Origin: Pestalotiopsis fici W106-1
Lineage: Eukaryota; Ascomycota; Sordariomycetes; Amphisphaeriales; Sporocadaceae
NCBI RefSeq assembly: GCF_000516985.1
Contig: NW_006917098.1
Coordinates: 1,240,001 to 1,304,000 of the forward strand
Direction of reading: 5' to 3'
DNA: 64,000 bases
Shown here: positions 11,222-23,366 of the stretch, in pieces
Layout of the letters: each line of letters starts with the position of its first letter
Position numbering within the stretch: the stretch's first letter is position 1
Program-made: the position numbers and the translations under genes
The notes under the pieces: model-generated
The model's database searches: none
Told to the model about the DNA's origin: nothing
Seen by the model: only the letters and a program-made list of their open reading frames with translations

Positions 11222-11926
11222 TTTGACGAATTGGCGCAGACTAGGACGTGGGAAGTAGTTGATTGATGAACAATATCAAGAACGGAATCCGCAAAGAACC
11301 AAATTGGCGAAGTTGAATTGCGAACAACCCAACTTGATTGACGATTGGGTTGCTTTTTCGAAGGTGTGCGCAGGTGAAGAGGTCAGACCTGACTTGATTG
11401 AACTTCGACGGATTGAAGCTCGAGGTTGAGAGCTTGGGCGTTTGCACCTTCCTCTGTTTATCTTTCCTCCCAAATAGGTTGGTCACCTGACGACAGTCGC
11501 GATGGCGGGCCTGGGAGTGATTTGGTTTCGAGGTCGGCGTTTGCACTCTCGAGAGATTGGAAAATCAGTAGCTGCCTAGCCTAGAAATTCCAAAAGATGG
11601 CTTTTTTTGCTGCTGTGCGGTCGTGTGATGACGATGTTTTTTTCTGGTTTATGTCTTTTTTTTATCGAACAACGTCGGCGATCACAGACCGTGAGAAAAA
11701 TGAATGCACTGTATGTAGTATCTATCGACTGACGACCCTGGGTTGATCACAGGTGAATGAAGGAATGAATGGGGTCGGAAGTTGACGAAGCGAGTGAATG
11801 TTCGAGACACACACGTCAAAGGAAGGACGGAATGCGTTCACGGTGGTGGTTAGGAAACAAGAAAGAGAGTAAACGCTTTTGGCGGCGAGATGGACGGTGG
11901 TGTGGTCAAAAGGGAAAAAGGCGAGG

Positions 11927-11950
11927 ACTACGACTACGACTACTACTACC
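11927..11950. repeat. Microsatellite, CTA/CGA triplets
   Basis: A run of CTACGA-type triplets changes to pure CTA. The same motif occurs in inverted orientation at 13147-13173. Confidence 0.8.
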
Positions 11951-13146
11951 ACTCAGATCGTACCAAGTACCACGGTTACATTACTAAAAGTAGGCAAATA
12001 GTGCATGTACCCCGTTGACCAGACGGGGGTTTGTTTGAATGCGCAATGAAGAGAGAGAGTGTGGTGGTGGATCAGATAGTATTGGGCGTATGTGGGAGTG
12101 AAGCCCGCCCGGTGTCGATTATGGACAGTGAGTACATTAGTTGAGGTACCTAAGGAGTGGAGCCGCCATGTGGAGTACGTAGGTACAAGGTAGGTGGCGG
12201 CAGCGGCAGCCAGTGACAGGGATTATGGGTACAGGCAGGGTCAAGCCGCACGACAGAAGACAGCGAAGTGCACTGCAAATCCCATGCCTCAGCAGCCCAG
12301 CAAACCCAGCGTCCACCCTATCCATCAAATCACAACTTGCCCATCCATCCCAGCAGGAGGTCGGACAGGAACCAAGCGAGAGACATGGGTCATTCTTCAT
12401 CTTGCTCTCTCTTGGATTGCTTGGCTTGGCCCTCTCTCTCTTTTCGCATATTTACCCTATCTATCTAAGTAAGCCTGTGCGTTTCAACCAACCACCGTCG
12501 CTTATCCGCGCGTTCTGTGCATTGTTCGATTCGAACCTGATCGTCCAGCCCTGGTAAGTCGAGTCGGTCGCCAGCCTATGAGAAGCCCCGGGTACCTGGC
12601 CCTCCTCATCTATCCCGATACGATCCCTTTTTCTTTCTTTCTCCCCCTACCCTCTGTGCCAAGTTCCAATTGCTGGTTCCCTTGTACCCTTTGCAGTGAT
12701 GGATTCGCCGCCCCACATGCTCAGCGCGATTGTCCGACTCTCGCAATCTGCCCAACAGTGGTCTTTCCCACTTATACTGCCTAGCACTGGCCACATCCCC
12801 CACCGGCGCCAGCAAGTCACTGGAGATCCTAATGCTTGGCGAACTTGGCCCGCGGAGATTGAATCAGGATGCAGGGCATACGCACCTGGCACATGGTACG
12901 CAGCGCGTCAGTTCTACACTAGAAAACTACGTATGCGATGCCCGCCAAAGGGGTTTGCCCAGGGATAATCGCGCTTCCGTAGCGAACTAGTATTATATTA
13001 GTACGTGGGCCTTCTTAGCTTTCACGATGATGAATTGATTGAGTTGCGATTTGACACTCCCGCCAGCCCGCGACCGCCAGACTCTGGGGGAGATGACATG
13101 GAGGGGCGCACAACTGCAAGCCATCCCGCTCAGCCCGAGATCTAAG

Positions 13147-13173
13147 GTAGTAGTCGTAGTCGTAGTCGTAGTA
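13147..13173. repeat. Microsatellite, TAG/TCG triplets
   Basis: This alternating GTAGTC run is the reverse complement of the motif at 11927-11950. Confidence 0.8.
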
Positions 13174-16100
13174 TGCAAACGCAGGCAGGTTAGTAATAAT
13201 GCAGGTACGGTATGTAAAATGTAGGTATGTGAGGATAATGTAGTTGATGATGAAAAGCTCCCGTGGACCACGGCCATTGCATTGCAGTTAGGCGTTGCTT
13301 CTACACAGTAGTGCCATGCGCGAAACGTATCCGTCCAACGCTGGAATCTAACCAAAAGGTTACATACATTTATGATTTTAGATCCCGAGATTCAACAGCC
13401 TCAATATGGACCGACGCTTTGCATTTACTGCCAGCGCATCGCCGAGCTTGTTGCAATCAGACACTTCACACTTGCACTCAACCCGCCACTATCTTGTGTA
13501 TCACAATGCACTACTCATTACAAACTTCCTTGTCTTCTCTTCATTGTTCTTCTTCTGTTTCGGTATAAGCGCTCGCCCTTCTAGAAGATGAGAGAGTGTA
13601 GCTCATCAATTTGGCTAAAAGTTGAGCCCCTCCAAAATTTCGCGCACTGCAGCTGATTAAGAGACACACACATGTCCCGCACCTTTCATCTAACAGGGCA
13701 GGTCCACTGGTGGTCTGCAATCATCCATTGGGCGTCTTCAAGTGGGATCATATGGGCGCATAAACTAACAACGGCCCAAGACGGTCGGAGCCAGAGGACG
13801 GTTGTGGTGTTGAGTCACTATTGAGTGTCTAGATATTAGACCTTGCAGATTGCTATCTATCATCTCTGTCTGGGCTTCTTTGTTGAGCTTTCCCCTGAAC
13901 ACAGGTGCCTGATGCTCGGTTCGTGATTGGATCATCCGGCTTGCGATGCCGCTGCATTGGTACTCACGCTCGGCTTCGTGCGCCTTTCGGAGAGTTGAGG
14001 AGGTGAGCACTTGTGTCTGTCATTCGATGCTCATCTACCACTATGAAAACTACTGTCCGGTATAATGCCTCGCTCGAAGGGAACAAAATGTATGGCTTTC
14101 TTTCTGGCCGAGCAGTGTATCAGAGTCACTCAACAACGATTAAATACTGCATATCGCCAAACACTCGGCAAAGCTTCCATGAAAGCCTGTCCCTTCTTTG
14201 GACAAGAAACGAGCAGAGATAGAGATTGCGTACAACATGACAATAGGAACACAAATGCCGTTGGCCCGTAAGATGATATCGGCGCGGCCTCGTTGATGCG
14301 ATAATGCTGCAGCCTGAATGTGTCACAATGTTCGCTTCTTGAAAGGACTGATGTGGCCAGCACATTGCTTGCCTTCCACGAGCACGGGTAGCAGCTCTTG
14401 TGCACAGGAGATCATGCTGGCCGTCTCTTTGTTACGTACAGACCTGCTCAAACTTCCATAATATTCGGTTTCCACACGTACGGCCAGCCTGACGTGGCAC
14501 AGTACTTGTACGGAGAAACCTCCTTTTGAGGCCCCATTTGGGTCGCTAGATGTGTGTAGGTATTGAACTTTCATGTTCAGTGTTGAGGCGAAGGATTGCA
14601 GAATTGTCAGTGCAGCAAGCGGTTAGAATCCTGACTATCCACCGAGGAGGTAGGTACTACACTGGAGTCCACCTGCTAGTGGCCATTCCCGAACAATACG
14701 AAAATACGAAAACTGCCGGCCATGACTACTTGCCATCCTCTCACTTTCTTTCGTCTCCTTGATGTTCTCTATATGCCATATCTTCTGCAGGAACAGTGAT
14801 TTGATTGGCGTTTTTGGTGTTTGGTTTTACTGTTTTTGAAGCAGCCGACTGTCTTGACTGATCTTCATCATTTTGGCGGACGTTTAAGAAGGCTTGCAAG
14901 GCTTGTGGGATTGTGACTGTCGAAAACCATCCCGAAAGTAGAGGGGCTAGAGGGGTAGGAGGGGCAGTTCTCGCAAGGTTCCCCCTGGTCTCCCTTTAGT
15001 GGCGCCGAGATCTAATGCTGGCGATGACAGGGGCTTAGCGTTTCAAGTTTGACGGTACTAGCCAATCAGACACGATTATGCGGTCGCTCGACGCCTCCTT
15101 GGGCAAGAGGAAAGAGCCAGGGTTTCCGTTCCTGCATGGCGATCGACCGTTTCTCCCCTCCCTCCCTAAAGCTCCTGCTCGGTGCTCCCTCCCACCCCCT
15201 ACGTTGTTCGGGAGGCGTCAGTTCCTGACTTTAGTGCCTGCTAATGGTCACTGACGACGACGTCGCCGAGCACACCGAGGAAAAAGAGGCCCCTCTCAGG
15301 GGTCCCCGGTCTGTCAATTTACCTGTGGTTTCGAGATGATGGAAAAAAGAATCGTCGCCCCTGATCCCAAAGACAGTTGACCAGGTTAAAGCTACTCATC
15401 ACATGCCTTGACCAGGCTTCTATTAAACTGAGTCGCGGAATATCATGAAATCCTTTACAGGGTCCTTTTTGGAGGCGAGGAGAACGGGGAATCATACTAA
15501 ATTGTCGCGAACACTGCATGCTTCTGTTGTTGAGTACACTAAACTCGGACGCTACATTACCTACACAGGCGGGAACACCGAGAAGCTGGCACACCATGAT
15601 CAAGGCGACCGATTCCAAGAAATATATGAATCGCATAGAGAAGTGCAGTCTCCCATTCAGATAGACAGACTGAAAAGACGCGATCACTTGTGCAACCCTC
15701 ATACGACATGATTCGAGTTCTTTTCTGTAAGTTTGCGGCTGGGGTGTGGAAGCAATGCCAATTGGCCAGGTGCTCACATAACGGCTTCGTCTATCTGGAA
15801 GACCAAGTCAACGTTCCCTCGTGTCGCACGACACCAATAAAAGCAAAGAGCCCAGGCTCATGGGCATGCCACAATTGCATCTCCAGTCATTTCGAGCTCA
15901 TGATATTCTCAAGTTGCACAGCACATTAATTGTTTGTTGTTTGATGCATTTTGGGTCAATCACAAATCTACTTCTGGCACAGCGCCACCACCATGATGAG
16001 CACATTCGACAACGCATCATGGTATGACCAAAAATGCTAGGTACAATGGTATCATGATTGCAGCCGACCGCTTGGAATCACAACTGAAAAGCAAGCCCCG

Positions 16101-16360
16101 GTGTTTTAAGAAACGAAGGAAAAGAATAAACGTGTTTCTGGTTTATGCTTCTTTCGCTCCAGTAACGAGACAAAAGATCAGACTGAAGAGAGTTCTTTTA
16201 AGATGACAGGCTCATACTTTAAGCTTTCATCTTGATCGGATTGTCCATCTGGGGAAAGCAAGCCCGGGAACTCTCGTGGATTTGGGGTAGTGTTTAAACG
16301 TCAGATATTCTGAAACGGTACCTGTAAGATCTCCTGCAAGCGACTGCGCCCTGCTATCAG

Positions 16361-16386
16361 GGGAGACCTGGGAGACCTGGGAGACA
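16361..16386. repeat. Short tandem repeat, 9-base unit GGGAGACCT
   Basis: Two full copies and one partial copy of a nine-base unit stand in tandem in otherwise unique non-coding DNA. Confidence 0.7.
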
Positions 16387-18219
16387 CATGGGGGTACGTT
16401 GCATCTTATAGTGACGATTACAATATCAGCCAAGCCAGTCCGGTGGACAATAGTCACATCTGCTCCGTGACTGCACCGACAAGATAGTATCGTGACAATT
16501 GAGTGCAAGAGCGTCGAACACCATTGGAGCCACGCCATGATTGACATCAACGAAGCTAGGCAAGATTGTAGTATAATGATGATTTACGTTCGATCAAGAT
16601 TACACAACTTTACTCGTGAGACTGTCCGTTCTTGATTCCCAATTCGCCATGAAATGCCGCTTGTTCTTCTTTTTTCTCTTGGCTCATATGCTCCAAGGTC
16701 TTGGCTTTCTTGGCCCAATCATCCAGTCACTGATTTTGGCCTTCCAAGTGGTTAGTGAATTTCGGCAGAAGTAAGTGAGTGAATTGCCAGTAACACTCAA
16801 GTCCTCGTCGCCTGTGGGAGCACTTGTAGCTCTTTCTCAATTGAAGAGGATGGAGCTCAAAAGAAAAAAAAAATATTGCAGCATCCGTCGCATGATTCTC
16901 ACGTTGGGCTGCTCTCGAAACCTAAGAGAGAAAGAAGAAGAAAAGGGGCATGGAAGAAGAAGAAGAAAGCATCCGAAAGTGACAGCCACTCTGCCTCGAA
17001 CACACGTTCAGAGTAAAGTACTAATGTGTGAGGGCAATTATTACCGATGGGCGCCGTGGGAGAGTTATCAAAATGAGTCCACGAAAGAAACGATCTTGTT
17101 TATTTGCACAACTCTCATCTACATTTGCGAAGTGATGGTTGCGTACGATCATTTCTCAATTATTTCATGCTTAATAGTCGCCCAGCTCTCACGGAAACTC
17201 GCTCATAAGCTCTCCTATTGATGAGAGATCGTATGAGTACCGACAAAATATGGCCGCTTTCATGTGGTGTTTTTATGAGAATCACTGCTGCTCTAGTTGG
17301 CATTTAAAAGTCTCCACTTACATCAATCAAGTTCGAGAAAGGAGAGCTTATAGAAAGATCATGTGTATTGACATTGATGAGATTATGCCGCCTCGCTCAC
17401 ACGGCGTTGTAGGAAAAATTCGTGTTGGGAATGATGAATTAGGTGGTTGTGCTGAGTAGGTTTGTATAGGGGGAACTTTTAGAATAATGCCCTGGAAATT
17501 GCAAGTCCCTCCTCAATATTCAAATAATAAATTACAATCATCACAATGAATTACAGTCAACTATCGTTGATAATCTTTTCGTAGATCTAGACATGTCTCT
17601 ATCAAATTCATTCCGTTTACTAACTGATGGCATGCCGCTTTGTAAACCTCAAAATGGGATATGCTCATATTATTCTCAAAACACTTGCATAAGCCAACCC
17701 AACAGATGTTTATCGTCCATCAAATTAGTTTCAAGTCATTTGCGAAGCTCATGAAAACCATAATATCTTCCAGTAGAATCAACTCTCCATTGATTTCGTT
17801 TGCGTGGCAAAGAACATTCCTGACACATGGATGAGATTCCAATTGTCTATTCAGGTCCAATTTTTCTCGGATTGTTATATTCTCTTGAGTATAAGAATTA
17901 CCTGATCTGGGCCTATTTTTTTTAATACAAGTACAAAGTTGTTGTTACGTATATCGGTGGTAGGCAATTGTGGCATGTTCAATGCTATACAGTGTGGACT
18001 CTAGCTTAAGCATACTAGGCAATTACGTAATACTCTCTAGCTAGCCACACCTCCAAGCTCAAGCCACAAATGCACCATACAACCTCCCCACGTTGCTTGT
18101 CGCGTGTCGGCTTGCATGGTCTTTCTGTGAAAGCCTAATAACTACCTCATAATAAAACTGCCATTGCAGACACCATTTTAACCCAATGATGATAAGATAC
18201 TTTTAATTGGCCTGCGACA

Positions 18220-21035
18220 ATGGACGATCTGGCAGGACTCGACTGGTCTTCGACCAACCCCGCCAAGGGTGCCCCGAAGACGACAACCCCGTTGGGTATG
18301 AACCAGAATACCTTCTATCCGAGCCTTCAGCCCACGCCGCCTCCTCAGGTCTCCGGTCGCAACACGCCCCTATCGGCCCAAGGTTCTGGCCTGAATGCCC
18401 TGAAAGCGACGGCCACCAAGCCCGCCGGCGACAGCTTTAGCAACCTCGTCAACTTTGGCGGCGCCAAGAGCAATGCCAACCTTAGCTTGCGCGAACGGCA
18501 GGAGCAGCTGGAGGCCGAGAAGAGGAGGAAAGCCGAGGCGCAGATGAAGCAGATGCAAGCAAACTATGGAAGCGCAAACTGGGACAATCTAGGCTCGGCT
18601 GGACCATCACAAACGGCGTCACGAACGGCATCCCCCGCTGTACCTATAGCGGGTCCTGGAATAGGGGCATCTGCTGCAAAGAAGGCACAAAACGATGACG
18701 ACGATCTCTTTGCAGCTTTCAACCGGAACACCAAGGTCGACAATGCGAGCCACTACCCCCCGCCTGTACAGCCGACATCCGGGAAGAGCACACCGGCTAG
18801 CGCTGCGAGACTGGACTTGAGCAGCGCAAGCGCTTGGACTGTGCCACCGACCTCGGGCGGCGGCGACTTTGGCAATGACGACGATCCATTTGGCTTGAAC
18901 GATCTCAAACCCAAGAGCTCACATCAGGCGACTCCAGCTCCCGTCCAAAGCGCCGACGATGATTTCCTTGGCGACCTCGGAAAGCCCGTGGAAGAAGTTC
19001 GTCGCAAGGCGCAAGCTGCACAACCAAAACCAGAGCCTGGAAAGCCGATTGAAGTCTCCGATAGCGAATCTGAGCCGGAGCTACCCCAGCGATCGAGAAC
19101 GGATGATCCATTTGACAAGGCAGTGGCGGAACTGGTCGACATGGGATTTACTCCGGAAAATGCTAGAAGGGGTCTGACAGAGAGTGGCGGCGGCCTGAAC
19201 GTTCAAGCCGCTGTGGGATGGCTTTTGGATGACGCACACAGAACAGCAAGAAGGGAGAAGCAGCCCTCGAGAGATTCACCTGCCGAGAGAAGTCGAGCTC
19301 GAGAGGACGGCGGACGCTCTAGGAACAACGCCAGCCCTGCTTGGATGAGAGAGGAGAATCCTGAGCTGCCACCGCGAGGAGACAACCGATCGCCTGCAGC
19401 AGGTGGTGGCGACTTTTCTCAGAAAGCAGCAGCCATGGGTACAAGCTTCTTCAAGACGGCTAATTCCCTGTGGAAGCAAGGCCAGAAGCAAGTCCAAAAG
19501 GCTGTGGCGGATTTCAATCAAGAAGGCGGAGATCCTAACCAACCCAAATGGATGAGATCTGCACAACAAGAGAGATCTCAGCCGCGAGAGAAGCAATCAT
19601 CATCCGCGACCGACGAGGCAATGATGCTTGACTCTGGTGGCAGGTCGGAAAGGCATGCGTCCCGTTCATCAAGAGAGCCATCATTTCCTCAGGACTCAAG
19701 GCAAGACTATCCTAGGGACCGTTCGCCGGCTATGCCAACCCGGCCTGCAGGGCAGTCAGCTGCAGCACCCAAGTGGCAACAGGCACAGCCATCAATGGAC
19801 CCCAAGACTCGTCTTAATAAACAATTGGTTGAAGAACAAAGTGCTCAAGCCTACGTTAGCCCGGCCAGGAGGAAGAGGACCACGCCACAGCCACAACCAC
19901 AAGCTCCTCCCGAGCCGGAAGTCGATCTATTTAACACTACCGCTCCGGTCGCATCCGCTAAGCCGCTTCCTCAAAGGTCAAATCAGCCATCGCCGGCTGC
20001 CACAAAACCATCGAGCCAGCCTATCTCACGAAGCATCACTCCTAGACAGCCAGTGCCGACAAGGCAGATTCCTAGCCTTGCACCGGCTACTCTGCAGGCG
20101 TCAACACGGCAACGCCTTGACGGAACAGCTCACTTCAAGCGCGGCGATTTTGATGCTGCCCATACTGCCTATACCAACTCGCTCAGGGGCGTTCCGCAGA
20201 CACATCCCCTCTGCATCGTGCTTCTGACCAACCGTTCCCTCACTGCATTAAAGACTGGCAATCCTAAGCAGGCCGTGGATGATGCAGATGCGGCCATTTC
20301 CATCATAGGACCATCCCGTGGCGAGGGTGAGAAGGTTGCTCTCGGCGATGGCGAGCAAAGAGATATGAAAGATCTTTACGGCAAGGCCCTCAGTCGGAAA
20401 GCGGAAGCGCTCGAGCAGATGGAGAAATGGTCAGATGCGGGCAATGTGTGGCAACTCTGTGTTGAGGCAGGTGTTGGTGGCGCATCCGCGATTGCTGGCC
20501 GCCAAAGATGTCAAAAGGCCCTGGCCCCTAAGCCAAAGCCGACACCTCGGCCTGTACAAGCAGCTCGACCGAAGCCCTCTGCGAGCTCAAGTCTGGCGCC
20601 TCAGAAGGACTCCGAAGCAGTCAAGAGACTGCGGGATGCCAACAAGGCCGCCGAGGCAGCTGATGACGAGAAATTTGCACTGAGCGAAAAGGTGGATGCT
20701 CGCATCGCAGCGTGGAGGGATGGCAAGAGAGACAACTTGCGTGCCTTGATTGGCAGTCTCGACACGGTGCTTTGGGAAAACAGCGGTTGGAAAAAGGTCG
20801 GTCTTCATGAACTCGTCATGGCGAACCGTGTCAAGATTCATTACATGAAGGCCATTGCCAAGACCCATCCCGACAAGGTGAGTTTTCAAGGTTTACTCTC
20901 AAATCATACACAGATTCTCTAACTCTTATCCAGCTTCCACAAGATGCCAGTACAGAGGTCAAGCTGATAGCAGCCACGGTCTTTGCAACATTGAATGAGA
21001 GTTGGGACAAGTTCAAGGCTGAGAACGGGCTATAG
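18220..21035 (+). CDS. SWA2: UBA-TPR-J-domain protein, auxilin-like (Swa2 type)
   Basis: Exons 18220-20877 and 20934-21035 give 919 residues. Auxilin-like J proteins recruit Hsc70 to clathrin coats to drive uncoating after endocytosis and Golgi budding. The domain order matches Swa2: a disordered N-terminal half with short acidic motifs (DDDDLFAAF, DDDPFGL) suited to clathrin or adaptor binding; a UBA domain at about residues 295-342 (VAELVDMGFTPENARRGL); a TPR region at about 630-760 (GTAHFKRGDFDAAHTAYTNSL); and a C-terminal J domain at about 845-919 with the essential HPD tripeptide near residue 884. The single intron falls directly after HPDK and is needed to complete the J domain (LIAATVFATLNESWDKFKAE). 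Without it the protein would end shortly after the HPD. Confidence 0.93.
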
Positions 21036-21707
21036 AGCCGAGGGGATGTCACTTGACAACAAACTTTACTTACCTTGGGTCAATATGATGAACGTATGAT
21101 GAATCAAGACAGCCATCTAACCATAGACAGCACGCAAGAGCCTGCTGGTTTTTGAACATTAGCGCAAGACTCACTTTCTTCTAATCTCAATATTGAGCTT
21201 GTAACATGCGAGGTGAACTATCTTTTGTAGGGTTGGAGTGAACTTGGTCCACCTGATGTGGCCATTTATTTTTGGACCCTTCAGAGGACTGAAAATGAAC
21301 AAGATAGATCATTCTGTGCGCCTACACGGGCTTCGTGTCGATTGCTATATTGGCAAACTTGAGGTCGCGATTTGCAGGCGTCGATGCAATTGGGGGAAAG
21401 GTCTGTCGCGGCGGGAATGATGAGAGAATATTGGAAGCCCAGTAATGATGCCTCAGGAGACAAAGAACTCGCATACGCAGCCCTCGCCGTCATGGCACAA
21501 GGAAGCGTAGAAAGAAAGAAAGCCAGGTTCCCACAGTGACTTGCAAACGAGCGTGTGGACCTTATCTCTTTCACACCTCACTTTTTGAACCCATTTAACG
21601 AAGGAATTGGCTGAATGAAGTAAATTATACCACTAAAATGTGCTGGGTCGTTTTTATATCTGCTCATAATGCAAATATATAACATATAATATACATTGAT
21701 ACTATGC
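21036..21707. other. Intergenic, about 670 bases
   Basis: The stretch lies between the SWA2-type gene and the NLR remnant. It is A/T-rich toward the right, with ATATAT-like tracts near 21675-21705. No supportable gene is seen. Confidence 0.5.
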
Positions 21708-22281
21708 CTACAGAACTCCTGGCTGACATTCCCACAGCTCAAAACTGGCACTATCAACGTTTGTATTTTCGTATTCTGTCTTTAATTGATTACGTGCATT
21801 AAGCAATAGTTCCAGTGAAACAAGTCTGGCCGGATCATCTTTATGAAACACAGATTCTATTATAACTACGACGTGTTCGAGGAGATCAATAGCTTCATCC
21901 CTCTCGACCCATCCGCGCTTGACCAATTGTACTCAATAGTGCACGTCGAACACATTGCGCTCTCCTCGTCGCACCATAAAGGAGTGCCTACACAGAAAGC
22001 CGATTGCCCATTCCAGCTCTTCTTCCAACACATACTCTAAGAAGATCGATTGATGCATCGCCTTTGCCTCCATACACAACAGAAACAACAGCACATCAAT
22101 GACAACTCGGTCCAACTTCTGTGTTTGCTCGAACATTCCCATGATTCGAACTTCCCTGGGATGTTGTTTGTCCTTGAAATCTATCGAAAGGCATGACGCC
22201 ATTAACGTGATGTCGCAAAATGTAACCAAATATGAGCCACTCGGATTGCACAATGGGCATACCTTTTTCTGGACTATCCAT
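21708..22281 (-). pseudogene. Remnant of an NLR (NB-ARC) protein, winged-helix and linker region
   Basis: On the minus strand the text reads like the segment after the NB-ARC core of fungal NLRs. It has SEWLIFGYILRHHVNGVM, then in another frame DFKDKQHPREVRIMGMF, then EWAIGFLCRHSFMVRR and NVFDVHY, an in-frame TGA, and VQLVKRGWVERDEAIDLLEH followed by an ESVF block. In intact NLRs this corresponds to the helical domain, the 'RSFL..FDMHRLVQLA..W' winged-helix motif and the start of the linker to TPR repeats. A frameshift lies near 22185-22225 and the stop near 21930. The TGA could be a former TGG. Neither the P-loop part nor any TPR array is found next to it, so this is a broken fragment. Family identity is inferred from the motif pattern. 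Confidence 0.55.
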
Positions 22282-22409
22282 TGTTCCCTACCACATTCCC
22301 TTCTTGGCTTTAGGACCCGCCCAAGACTGTATTGAATTGTCTGCCCGTATCTCGATGCTCGTCTCCCCTAATGCTACCAAGCACTGTCACTTGCACGTGA
22401 TGTGTCTCG

Positions 22410-23366
22410 TCAATCATCGCCATAGTGGGCCGCAGTGCTCCCATCCGAGCTCTCACTGTCTGGATCTTGGCCAAGCACGATAGTTTCTGGCTCCGGTGGC
22501 GATGAAAATTTGCCCGCAACGTAATTCAAGGCTTGTCGAATAATGCCAGGTGGCCGTGGTAACGATGCGATATTCCCGATCCCCCTCAACTCGATGTCAT
22601 TGTGTTCCTCTCCCACAATGTCAGGTAAATTTAGCCAAACAAATCTCTGAGTATCGTGTATCATTCCATGAATGGACAATGGATAAAGCTCTTCCGAGAA
22701 ATTGTAAGGCTGGTGGATTGCCATCGGCCGATAGGAAGGGATGAGTAGATGGAATCGCGCATCCCTTTGGGGTCTTCGGAGCGTTCGGCGAACCGCAAGC
22801 ATGAATAGGCAGAGAGCTTCGAGATGTTCTGACATTGCTAGGACATTGGCAGGAAAGCGACGACGTGCGAGTCTCTTCCAAAACCAAGGATGCCAATCAG
22901 TATCTGGATGATAGAGGAAGTAGAGGTGTGTAAGAGAGTCGCCGTAGTCTGTCGCTGCCTTTGACTCTAGATAATACATGACAGTCTTGGAGAATCTTCG
23001 AGGAGCCTCTAAGCCATTATGCGCCTGTAATTCTCCACGGATTTGAATGCCTATCTGTGCCATCTCGTCTGGCCCTTGTAGTACATGCGATAGGCTCATC
23101 ACAATCGATGCGGTGGAGACAGGTAGCGCCGTCAGCCATTTGTCTGGCTCGCGGATATATTGCTTCACATTGTCGAGGAATGCTTCAACCGCTGGTGCAA
23201 TTTGTGCCGGTCTATCGCTTCGTCGTACCGGCAAGTCATCAAGTTGCCTAAACAATGCAGCTCCTTCCATAAGTAGGCGGGTTTTGCCTGCTATCTTCTT
23301 CTTGCTCTTCTTTCTCTTCCTCGTTCTTGCGAGATATTCAGTGATTGGTTGAAATAGGTTGGGCAT
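22410..23366 (-). CDS. Orphan protein of unknown function
   Basis: A single exon with an ATG start encodes 318 residues. The N-terminus has a strongly basic patch (RTRKRKKSKKKIAGK) that could act as a nuclear signal. The body is predicted helical with many aromatic residues (YFLYHPDTDWHPWFWKRL, HQPYNFSEELYPL), and the tail is acidic and Ser-rich (DPDSESSDGS). I recognise no domain. It ends about 130 bases before the NLR remnant on the same strand, so it may once have been part of, or paired with, that gene. The first 160 residues could be compared with N-terminal domains of fungal NLRs. The length and lack of interruption argue for a real gene; its expression is unknown. Confidence 0.5.
   Translation of the reverse strand: MPNLFQPITEYLARTRKRKKSKKKIAGKTRLLMEGAALFRQLDDLPVRRSDRPAQIAPAVEAFLDNVKQYIREPDKWLTALPVSTASIVMSLSHVLQGPDEMAQIGIQIRGELQAHNGLEAPRRFSKTVMYYLESKAATDYGDSLTHLYFLYHPDTDWHPWFWKRLARRRFPANVLAMSEHLEALCLFMLAVRRTLRRPQRDARFHLLIPSYRPMAIHQPYNFSEELYPLSIHGMIHDTQRFVWLNLPDIVGEEHNDIELRGIGNIASLPRPPGIIRQALNYVAGKFSSPPEPETIVLGQDPDSESSDGSTAAHYGDD

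Larger units (their letters stand above)
11222..18219. other. Gene-poor stretch, about 7 kb
   Basis: I cannot support any gene here on either strand. Open frames are at most about 150 codons (for example minus 15319-15777, plus 16775-17221), begin at non-ATG codons or show no family, and I could not join them into a recognisable spliced protein. The stretch next to the DUF1996 gene (11.2-13 kb) is pyrimidine/purine-biased and looks like promoter and leader DNA. Beyond about 17.4 kb the base composition becomes clearly A/T-rich. Simple repeats at 11927-11950, 13147-13173 and 16361-16386 are listed separately. No tRNA-like fold or rRNA was found. Confidence 0.5.

Noticed and set aside
15319..15777. 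152-codon minus frame in the 7 kb gap
   Set aside because: It has no ATG-supported context, no splice-extended homology and no recognisable domain.
16775..17221. 148-codon plus frame in the 7 kb gap
   Set aside because: It starts at GTG, is rich in simple Lys/Arg/Glu runs from a purine tract, and has no family.
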